A DNA stretch of 64,000 nucleotides from Woeseia sp037968755. Its GTDB lineage: Bacteria; Pseudomonadota; Gammaproteobacteria; Steroidobacterales; Woeseiaceae. Below the pieces are notes generated by a model. It was not told where the DNA came from. It worked only from the letters and a program-made list of their open reading frames with translations, and made no database searches. Positions 34,242 to 41,094 of the stretch are shown in pieces; position 1 is the first letter of the stretch; each line of letters opens with the position of its first letter. Position numbers and translations under genes: made by a program. The stretch lies in NCBI GenBank assembly GCA_037968755.1, contig JBBKWB010000005.1:1-64000 (forward strand), written 5' to 3'.

Positions 34242-35809
34242 GCCTTGCCGACGAAATTGCCGCGTACTTGCAGGATTCTTTTGTAGAACGCCACCAACCA
34301 TTTTGTATTTGTGTTGACGATAGCTACCGACTTACCGACTGGTGGGGCAGCGGGGCACAATTCGGTTTCAGCGATTTGCAACGCGGCCATGACATGCAGA
34401 CGCTGGCGCCATTCCTGATCGGCAACCTGTCCTCAGAACCCGTGATCCTCCCGGTAGTCTCGACACCGCATACCGGCCCTGTCGAAGTGCACATATTGCC
34501 TCACGGCAATGACCATTTCGTATTGCTGCTCTCGAAAGAAGATGATCACGCCGCCACCCTGGTGCGCCAGCAGACAGCGAACGAAGTTCGCCTGATGCAT
34601 GCGCATCAGCAAAAGCTGATTCGCAAGCAACGTGAACTGATTGCGGAACTGATCGAGACGAAGGCGGAACTGGAGTTACGCCGCCTGGAAGCCGAACGGG
34701 CCAACCTGGCGAAAGGTCGCTTCATCGCGATGATGTCGCACGAATTTCGTACACCGCTGAGTTCGATAATCAGCTATGCGGACAGGATCCTGGAGCCGGA
34801 CTGCGATGCGACCTCAGCGCAGGAATCAGCCAACTCTATATCCCGCGCGTCGCGGCATATGCACGACATGGTCAACACAGTCCTCGACGATGCGCGGCTC
34901 GAAGCAGGCCGCAAGACGCTGCACGAACGCCCTTTTGACTTGCGCTCACTGGCTGACGACCTGAGTGCGATCATCGCGCCGCTTGCGGCCGAGAAAGCAC
35001 TATCGTTTGCAGCCCGAATCACTGCACAAGCACCGGAATGCGTCAACGCAGACGACGGTTGTCTGCGCCAGATACTTTTGAATCTGCTTGGCAACGCGGT
35101 GAAATTCAGCGACTCGGGCCAGGTGGCTTTGGTCATTGACTGGGCAGCAGGCCAGTTGACGTGCAGCGTTACTGACAACGGACCCGGTATCGCGCTGGCC
35201 GATCAGGAACGCCTGTTTCAGGCTTTCGAACGCGGCGAACAGCACGAGTCCAGCCGCGAAGGCAGTGGTCTCGGTCTTGCGATTTCACTCAAACTTGCTG
35301 AAGCGATGCGCGGCAGGCTGGAAATGGATACTGACGTCGGCAAGGGCTGCCGAATGATTGTCTCCGTCCCCGCACCGGCAGTGGAACGCCGCAGTTCGGA
35401 AGATGACGCCTTGTCACCGCCCGACGTCCGCCTGCAGGCGCGCAGCCCGGCCGTTATTCTCATTTGCGACGATGATCAGGATATGCGCGCGATCCATGAG
35501 TACTACCTGGGTCGCGCCGGCTACGAGCTGCTGATGGCAGGCGACGGCCAGACTGCCGTCGACATTGCCCTTGCCCAACACCCGGACCTCGTTGTTCTGG
35601 ATATCAACACGCCGGGATTGAACGGGATTGAGGCTGCAACATTACTACGACGACGGGGGTTTACAGCGCCAATCGTCGCGCTGACAGCGTCGGATGCCAG
35701 CAAGCTCGACCCGGAGCTGTTCGCCGTTCGGCTACGCAAGCCTTTGCGCATGCCTGATCTGCTCGACAAATTGAATGACTTGCTGCGATCGAGCGAAGTT
35801 CACATTTGA
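34238..35809 (+). CDS. Hybrid sensor histidine kinase with C-terminal receiver
   Basis: The 523-residue protein lacks membrane segments. Residues 1-105 look PAS-like, followed by a coiled coil (about 108-160), HisKA with phospho-accepting His168 in MMSHEFRTPL, a HATPase domain (N286 in LNLLGNAVKF, DNGPGIA at 313-319, GSGLGLA at 342-348) and a receiver (about 405-515) with Asp455 and Lys501. A hybrid kinase needs an HPt partner, and one is encoded at 30073. The ATG overlaps the GTPase stop by 4 bp. Because it is cytoplasmic, it may sense the state of the GTPase or the OmpA protein; this is inference. Confidence 0.94.
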   Translation: MSLADEIAAYLQDSFVERHQPFCICVDDSYRLTDWWGSGAQFGFSDLQRGHDMQTLAPFLIGNLSSEPVILPVVSTPHTGPVEVHILPHGNDHFVLLLSKEDDHAATLVRQQTANEVRLMHAHQQKLIRKQRELIAELIETKAELELRRLEAERANLAKGRFIAMMSHEFRTPLSSIISYADRILEPDCDATSAQESANSISRASRHMHDMVNTVLDDARLEAGRKTLHERPFDLRSLADDLSAIIAPLAAEKALSFAARITAQAPECVNADDGCLRQILLNLLGNAVKFSDSGQVALVIDWAAGQLTCSVTDNGPGIALADQERLFQAFERGEQHESSREGSGLGLAISLKLAEAMRGRLEMDTDVGKGCRMIVSVPAPAVERRSSEDDALSPPDVRLQARSPAVILICDDDQDMRAIHEYYLGRAGYELLMAGDGQTAVDIALAQHPDLVVLDINTPGLNGIEAATLLRRRGFTAPIVALTASDASKLDPELFAVRLRKPLRMPDLLDKLNDLLRSSEVHI

Positions 35810-35825
35810 CAGCGCTGGGTTCTAC

Positions 35826-35855
35826 TTGTCACAGATTGTTAAAATTTGTGGCATG
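35826..35855 (+). promoter_or_regulatory. TTGT triple direct-repeat site E, upstream of mscL
   Basis: Three consecutive 10-bp units, TTGTCACAGA, TTGTTAAAAT and TTGTGGCATG, begin at 35826, 35836 and 35846. This is the best example of the motif in the window. It starts 16 bp after the hybrid-kinase stop and about 170 bp before mscL. Confidence 0.5.
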
Positions 35856-35918
35856 CGTTACACGATCCTGCAGACAACTATACAATCCGGCGCAGATCGG
35901 AATATCCGGCAGGAAAAC

Positions 35919-36016
35919 AATGATCCGTGGCGCCACATAGTGGCCAACTGCGATAAATATCAACGTAAATGATCCGTGGCACCACGCTCTGGCCTGCTGC
36001 GGCAAATATCAATGTA
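35919..36016 (+). repeat. Two 49-bp tandem imperfect repeats in the mscL leader
   Basis: The segments 35919-35967 and 35968-36016 are directly adjacent and match at 39 of 49 positions, starting AATGATCCGTGGC in both. Sequences like GGAAAACAATG occur before the first copy and again at the mscL start. Each copy begins with an ATG. The duplication falls wholly within the mscL leader. Confidence 0.85.
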
Positions 36017-36037
36017 GGGGAAAACAATGTTAGATGA
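35969..36037 (+). CDS. Possible 22-residue leader peptide overlapping the mscL start
   Basis: An ATG in the second tandem repeat opens a 22-codon frame that ends at a TGA 11 bp inside mscL, in a different frame. It has no obvious ribosome-binding site. The equivalent ATG in the first repeat (35920) has AGGA upstream but stops after six codons (35920-35940). Such frames could couple or attenuate mscL translation, or they may be by-products of the duplication. Whether it is translated is unknown. Confidence 0.25.
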   Translation: MIRGTTLWPAAANINVGENNVR

Positions 36038-36443
36038 GTTCAAGAAATTCGCTATGCGCGGTAATGTCGTCGACATGGCAGTCGGTATTATCATCGGCGC
36101 CGCATTCGGCAAAATCGTTGCCTCCTTGGTTAACGACGTCATCATGCCGCCAATCGGCCTGGCGATGGGTGGTGTTGATTTCAGCCAGTTATTTTTCAAC
36201 CTGACGAACCAGGAGTACGCAACCCTCACAGCTGCCCAGGAAGCGGGTGCCGCTACGATCAACTACGGCATGTTCCTGAATGCCACCGTCAATTTCGTCA
36301 TCGTTGCCTTCGCCATATTCATGATGATTAGAGGCATGAACTCGATGAAGAGGAAGGAAGAAGCAGCACCAGCAGAGCCGCCGAAACCGTCTGCTGAGGT
36401 CGAGTTGCTGACCGAGATTCGTGACTCCCTGAAAACTCGCTAA
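36027..36443 (+). CDS. mscL: Large-conductance mechanosensitive channel
   Basis: The 138-residue protein is a full-length MscL. It has the N-terminal amphipathic MLDEFKKFAMRGNVVDMA helix, pore helix TM1 (about 15-45, with AVGIIIGAAFGKIVASLVNDVIMPP), a periplasmic loop, TM2 (about 72-100) and a charged C-terminal helical bundle. It opens under membrane tension to release solutes during hypo-osmotic shock. GGGGA precedes the ATG. Upstream are the triple TTGT site and a tandemly duplicated leader. A strong terminator follows. Confidence 0.97.
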   Translation: MLDEFKKFAMRGNVVDMAVGIIIGAAFGKIVASLVNDVIMPPIGLAMGGVDFSQLFFNLTNQEYATLTAAQEAGAATINYGMFLNATVNFVIVAFAIFMMIRGMNSMKRKEEAAPAEPPKPSAEVELLTEIRDSLKTR

Positions 36444-36471
36444 GCGTTTTCAGAAGCCATCGAACTAAAAG

Positions 36472-36502
36472 GGCCCCGCCGATCTGGCGGGGCCTTTTTT
36501 TT
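36472..36502 (+). terminator. Rho-independent terminator after mscL
   Basis: A perfect 9-bp GC-rich stem (36472-36480 with 36486-36494) with a GATCT loop is followed by eight T residues. It lies 28 bp after the mscL stop and before the convergent dadA-like gene. Confidence 0.93.
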
Positions 36503-36554
36503 GATCGCGAGAAAAGCTCGCCATAACGACCGCGCACGAATCGGCGGCCGACGC

Positions 36555-37769
36555 TTAACTCACGCGGGCTACGGCTTCAGCGACATCGTGTCCCGTTGCC
36601 GCCGCCAGCGTCCAGCCCAGCATTCCGTGCCCGCAGTTTACGAATAGCCCGGGCACTGCCGTGGCTCCGCATAATGGCCGGCCGTTTGGCGTCATTGGCC
36701 GCGATCCGGCCCAGGGCTTAATGTCAGGGCCGCTGTAATCGGCCGCCTGCGGCGCCGTTTCGCGCGCGATTTGTCGGAGCAAGGCGATGCGTGCAACATC
36801 ATCCCTGTCGCTGAAACCAACGAAATCAGCGAATCCTGATACGCGCATTTTTTCGCCTAACGGACAGAACAGGATCCGCCGCTTCAGATCGGTAATGCTG
36901 ATCGATGGTGAGTTCGGAACGCGCGGTATTGTCATGCTGTAACCGCGCACCGGATAAATGGGCGCAGGTATTCCAGCGGGGCGGAGCACGTTCGGGCTCT
37001 CGGCTCCAAGACAGACCACTACTGCATCTGCCTGCAGCGAGCCCTTGGATGTTTGCACACCCGTCACGCGACCAGCGTTGACATCGATACTGCTGATCGC
37101 TTCCGACAAGCGCAGATTCACGCCGCCATTCTTCTGCAGCCAGTTGCAGAGTTCAGCGGCAAACTTGCATGAGTCACCGACGGCGTCGTGTGCGGAGTGC
37201 AATGCGCCGGCATAGTCACCGCGTAGATCAGCAACCGCCGGTTCAATCTCGCTTGCCTCCGCCACACTCAACAGCGACGTTTCGCATCCGTGTTTTTGCT
37301 TCAGGGCTATGGTCTTTTCAGTCGCAGCGAGATCTGCACCTGCTGGCAACATGACCAGTTTGCCGGCACGCGCATGGGCGAACTCGATTCCGGTTTGTTC
37401 CTCGATCATTGCAAGTCGATTTGCCGAACGCATCGCCAATTGCAGCACTGCCACCGTGTTATCGCGCGCTTTGCGGGTCGTGCACTGGCCGAGAAACCGT
37501 ATGCCCCAGCCCAGCACGGACGGTTGCTCCAGCAACCTGACCCTTATGGCCGGATCGCGCGATAACAGCATGCCCGGAATACCGGGCAGGAAGGACGGGC
37601 GTGCCAGCGCATCGGTGAAACTGTACGAAAGCTGGCCGCCGTTAGCGTAGCTGGTAACAGTCGCCACATCGTCTGCACGCTCGACGACGGTAACGTCATA
37701 ACCTTTCCGGGATAGCGAATAGGCGCTCGCGATTCCTGCAACCCCTGCGCCGAGAACAACTACATGCAT
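36555..37769 (-). CDS. dadA: D-amino-acid dehydrogenase (FAD-dependent, DadA-like)
   Basis: The 404-residue flavoprotein starts at the ATG at 37769, preceded by AGGGA, giving the usual VVVLGAGVAGIASAYSL dinucleotide-binding start. TSYANGGQLSYSFTDALARP is a DadA-specific segment, and the C-terminal FAD block RPMTPNGRPLCGATAVPGLFVNCGHGMLGWTLA is intact. It oxidises D-amino acids at the inner membrane and feeds the quinone pool. No alanine racemase gene is adjacent. It is convergent with mscL. Confidence 0.93.
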   Translation of the reverse strand: MHVVVLGAGVAGIASAYSLSRKGYDVTVVERADDVATVTSYANGGQLSYSFTDALARPSFLPGIPGMLLSRDPAIRVRLLEQPSVLGWGIRFLGQCTTRKARDNTVAVLQLAMRSANRLAMIEEQTGIEFAHARAGKLVMLPAGADLAATEKTIALKQKHGCETSLLSVAEASEIEPAVADLRGDYAGALHSAHDAVGDSCKFAAELCNWLQKNGGVNLRLSEAISSIDVNAGRVTGVQTSKGSLQADAVVVCLGAESPNVLRPAGIPAPIYPVRGYSMTIPRVPNSPSISITDLKRRILFCPLGEKMRVSGFADFVGFSDRDDVARIALLRQIARETAPQAADYSGPDIKPWAGSRPMTPNGRPLCGATAVPGLFVNCGHGMLGWTLAAATGHDVAEAVARVS

Positions 37770-37899
37770 TGGTATATCCCTGACTGAAGGATGCATGTTA
37801 CTGGCGGAACGACCTCACGCTCAATACAAACATTGCGCGGCCGCGACCGGTTGGCCACTGGTGCGGCGTCCAAAGGGCGAATAGTCAGGTGATTTTGCT

Positions 37900-38721
37900 A
37901 TGCGATGTTTTGTAATCAGCCTCCCCGGTTCAGTCGATCGACGCGACAGTATTCGCAAGCGGTTTGCGCGGCTACCCATCAACTGGACTTTCTACGACGC
38001 GATCGACCTCAGTACCGACCGCAATCACTATTTTCATCATTGTGATGATCAGCAATTCCTGCTGAATACCGGCCGGACTCCGGACATCGGTGAAATTGGC
38101 TGCTTTGCCAGCCACCTGATGCTGTGGCGCACGTGCCGCTTGCTTAATGAGCCACTGGTCGTATTCGAAGATGATGCAAGCCTGTCACCGCTGGCGATGG
38201 ATGGATTGCGGCTGGCACTGCGACACATAGACCGGCTGGGCTTTATTCGCCTGCAGGACAACAGCAAGCGCGCCAGGCTGCCCGTTATCGCTCAACGCCA
38301 GCACAAGATCAGTTATTGTTTGCGTTACCCATTCGGCTCAATGGCGTACGTGATCAGCCCGCAGGTTGCACACCGGTTTATCGAAGAGTCTTACGTATTC
38401 AATGCCCCACTTGATGTTTTCATCAAACGCTATTGGCAGCACGGTCAAGCCCTGTACTCGCTGTCCCCCGGTGTGACAGAACCGAGCGCGCATACCGGCA
38501 CTACTACGATCAGCATGAGGTCTGCTCGTTCGGCTCCAGTAACAGTGCGGCTTGCCCGCTGGTTACGGAAACGACGGGATGCCGGCGCTCGCGCCGCGTT
38601 TAACCTGGGTTGGTTGCAGCGCAACTGGCGACTCGTCCACTGGCGCAATCCGCGGCTGACGTTACCGCGCTCAGAACCGGTAATTGACGGACAGGTACAA
38701 ACCTGCCGGCGTCAGCGTTGA
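37900..38721 (+). CDS. Glycosyltransferase family 25 protein
   Basis: The 273-residue cytoplasmic protein has the GT25 N-terminal block (CFVISLPGSVDRRDSIRKRF), the GEIGCFASHLMLWR segment and the acidic VVFEDDASL motif that binds the metal-nucleotide sugar. Family members add galactose or other sugars to lipopolysaccharide. It stands alone rather than in an LPS cluster. Its last 51 bp overlap the end of the convergent beta-barrel gene. Confidence 0.9.
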   Translation: MRCFVISLPGSVDRRDSIRKRFARLPINWTFYDAIDLSTDRNHYFHHCDDQQFLLNTGRTPDIGEIGCFASHLMLWRTCRLLNEPLVVFEDDASLSPLAMDGLRLALRHIDRLGFIRLQDNSKRARLPVIAQRQHKISYCLRYPFGSMAYVISPQVAHRFIEESYVFNAPLDVFIKRYWQHGQALYSLSPGVTEPSAHTGTTTISMRSARSAPVTVRLARWLRKRRDAGARAAFNLGWLQRNWRLVHWRNPRLTLPRSEPVIDGQVQTCRRQR

Positions 38722-39249
38722 CACGCGCTGCTCTTCGACACTTGCTTCGTGCCGATAACGGATATCGATGTAATGTCGCTCAACGCGCAGTGCGGCGCTC
38801 ATCGACCAGTGCTCGCCCAGTTGCCGAATGCCGCCGAGCGCCGTGGTGAGATGCACCTGGGTACCCGAAACCAGCGCTGCAGTATTCTGCAAGCTGTAGC
38901 CCTGGGGCAGGCCAGCGGCAAGACCTGCCGACCAGAACCAGTCGAGTCCCTCGTAGCGACTTGGCACTCGACGACCCATGGCAGCGCCAAGGACCAGTGA
39001 ATGAAACTGTGGCCGGGCAACGGCGGAAGCCAGCGTGGATGGCTCATAGTAGTAATTATCGAGCGTCCCGGTGGCAAACCAGCCATTGTTGAGGCGCATG
39101 CTGAGTGCCAGCCCGGCCCCGTACATATCGCCGCTCGCATGCATCGCGTTCACGCGTACGCTGACGGTAACCGGCCGCTCTGCCGCCGCCGCGCCCGCCA
39201 CAGCCAGCGTCGAGGCAATGACAGCGACGATTCCTCGTTTGTAGCTCAC
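38671..39249 (-). CDS. Small outer-membrane beta-barrel-like protein
   Basis: A GTG at 39249, preceded by GGAGG, gives a 192-residue precursor with a signal peptide (cleavage near AAAAE, residue 24). The mature part shows alternating amphipathic strands and ends in YLSVNYRF, a terminal Phe typical of outer-membrane barrels. It may be an eight-stranded barrel. The function is unknown. The 3' end overlaps the convergent GT25 gene. Confidence 0.72.
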   Translation of the reverse strand: MSYKRGIVAVIASTLAVAGAAAAERPVTVSVRVNAMHASGDMYGAGLALSMRLNNGWFATGTLDNYYYEPSTLASAVARPQFHSLVLGAAMGRRVPSRYEGLDWFWSAGLAAGLPQGYSLQNTAALVSGTQVHLTTALGGIRQLGEHWSMSAALRVERHYIDIRYRHEASVEEQRVSTLTPAGLYLSVNYRF

Positions 39250-39400
39250 GACATAATGCCTCCACTTCGTTCTGTGGAGTTGGACGCTGCAAGGCATCGA
39301 AACCGGTCAGGAGCAGGGGGCAGGACAGGCGCGATATGATGTGGCCCTCGTTTCGACGATCCGGCGCGACCGGAATTACAGTGAGTAGCGTCTAAAGGCC

Positions 39401-40030
39401 ATGGCCGCCAGCAAAGCAGAGATTATCTACGCCGAAGACCGGCAGCTTGCCAGACGCGTGCTGGCGGGCGACGAGGCCGCATTTCAGACATTTTTCGATG
39501 ACAACTATGGTCGCCTGTATCGCTTCGCGCTCGGCCGACTCGGCGGTGATGAAAGCGCGGCGGAAGACGTTGTCCAACATTGCTTTTCGAAAGCATTGCA
39601 GAAGCTGGCAAGCTACAAGGCCGAATCGCAGCTGCATACCTGGCTTTGTGCTATCTGTCGCAATGACATTGCCGACTGGTACCGCAAGCAGGGACGATAC
39701 GAGCAGCGCATAGTTTTAGCGGAAGACCTGCCGGGTTTGCGTGCGGCGATGGATTCGTTCCGCGCATCCGAAGACGACGAACCGGCGCGCCAGTTCCAGC
39801 GCCTGGAAGCGAGCCGCCTGATCCAGGTGGCGTTGGATCGATTGCCGCCCAGGTATGGCAATGCCCTGGAATGGAAATACGTGGAAGGCTATTCCTCCAG
39901 GGAAGTGGCCGAACGACTGGAGATTGGTTACGAAGCCGCGCAATCCCTGTTGGCCCGCGCCAAGCGCGCGTTCGCGGAAGCCTATTCAGAATTAAGCGAT
40001 GCCGCGTTGAATCCCGGGGCACCGAGGTGA
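39401..40030 (+). CDS. ECF-type RNA polymerase sigma factor
   Basis: The 209-residue protein has region 2 (about 25-95, with AAEDVVQHCFSKALQKLASYKAESQLHTWLCAICRNDIADW) and region 4 (about 145-195, with LPPRYGNALEWKYVEGYSSREVAERLEIGYEAAQSLLARAK). It directs polymerase to promoters controlled by surface signalling. A FecR-type regulator follows 5 bp later and a TonB receptor after that, so it forms a cell-surface signalling set. Confidence 0.95.
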   Translation: MAASKAEIIYAEDRQLARRVLAGDEAAFQTFFDDNYGRLYRFALGRLGGDESAAEDVVQHCFSKALQKLASYKAESQLHTWLCAICRNDIADWYRKQGRYEQRIVLAEDLPGLRAAMDSFRASEDDEPARQFQRLEASRLIQVALDRLPPRYGNALEWKYVEGYSSREVAERLEIGYEAAQSLLARAKRAFAEAYSELSDAALNPGAPR

Positions 40031-40035
40031 ATGAC

Positions 40036-41052
40036 ATGATCGACAAGACGCCGGCTGATTCGGCAAACGAAGAGCATTTGCTTGAGGATATTCTCCGTCA
40101 GGCAACTCCGCGACCACAACCGTCGACGGCTGCGCGTGAGCGGGCGCTGCGTGAACTGCGTGGCGAGTGGCGATCGCTGACGGCAGAGCGCAGAAAGCGC
40201 CGACAGTTTCTGGCGCTCGGCGCAGCGGCGTCAATCGCACTGGCGACACTGTTTGGCCTGCAGTGGTTCAATGCTGACACCGCACCTGCCTTGAATCCGC
40301 AAGCGCAAATACTGCGCATCGATGGCGACGCCGTAACGGTGAATGGACAGCTTGTAGCGGCAGATGATTTCAACGCCATGCCACTGTCGGCCGGCGACCA
40401 GTTGCAAACAACCAGGGACAGCCACGCGGCCATTGGCTGGGGCAATGGCTCCTTGCGACTTGATGCCGCATCAACGATAACGATGCTGGAGAATGGCGCT
40501 ATCAATCTTGTCAGCGGCGCGGTGTATTTTGACTCGCAGCAATACGGTCATGACTCTGCTTCCCGGATTATTGTGCGCACCGTTTTTGGTGAGATCAGTC
40601 ACCTTGGAACACAATTTCAGGCACGAATTAACGATGCCGAACTAACGCTGCAGGTTCGCGAAGGGGCAGTCGACATCAAGGGGCCACGGGTCGAAGTACA
40701 AATTGCCGCTGGCGAATCCTTGCACGTCACTGGAAACGGCGAAATACAGCGCCGGGCGATCTCCTCGCACGATCCAAGCTGGCAGTGGGCGACCGAAATT
40801 GCCCCCGAGTTGTCACTCGATGGTCGCAGCACTGCTGACGTACTCAACTGGATTGGCCGGGAAACCGGGCAGCGGGTGCAGTATCGATCAAACCAGGCGC
40901 GGCAGCTGGCCAGCAGTGAAGCGCGCGGCATTGGCACCCTCGCGCCGATTCCCGCGCTGCGTACTATCCCCTACATGACCTCACTGGACTACTCTATAGT
41001 CGATGGCCTCATCACCGTCGAGCTCGCTACGCCGGTGCCAGTGAATCCGTGA
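40036..41052 (+). CDS. FecR-domain transmembrane anti-sigma regulator
   Basis: The 338-residue protein begins at the ATG at 40036, 5 nt after GAGGTGA. A cytoplasmic N-terminal part (about 1-58) contacts the sigma factor; one membrane helix (about 60-77) follows; then the periplasmic FecR domain (about 110-210, with IRTVFGEISHLGTQFQARINDAELTLQVREGAVDI, here beginning VRTVFG). The C-terminal 80 residues resemble an STN domain (LDGRSTADVLNWIGRETGQRVQY), which can meet the matching domain of the TonB receptor. It passes the outer-membrane signal to the ECF sigma factor. Confidence 0.93.
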   Translation: MIDKTPADSANEEHLLEDILRQATPRPQPSTAARERALRELRGEWRSLTAERRKRRQFLALGAAASIALATLFGLQWFNADTAPALNPQAQILRIDGDAVTVNGQLVAADDFNAMPLSAGDQLQTTRDSHAAIGWGNGSLRLDAASTITMLENGAINLVSGAVYFDSQQYGHDSASRIIVRTVFGEISHLGTQFQARINDAELTLQVREGAVDIKGPRVEVQIAAGESLHVTGNGEIQRRAISSHDPSWQWATEIAPELSLDGRSTADVLNWIGRETGQRVQYRSNQARQLASSEARGIGTLAPIPALRTIPYMTSLDYSIVDGLITVELATPVPVNP

Positions 41053-41094
41053 TAGTTCGCTGCAGGTCCCGACCTTGGAGCACAGGTAAATGCC

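Noticed and set aside
33684..34301. 205-residue frame antisense to the GTPase gene
   Set aside because: The plus-strand GTPase motifs are unambiguous and overlap both neighbours by ATGA, so this is a shadow frame.
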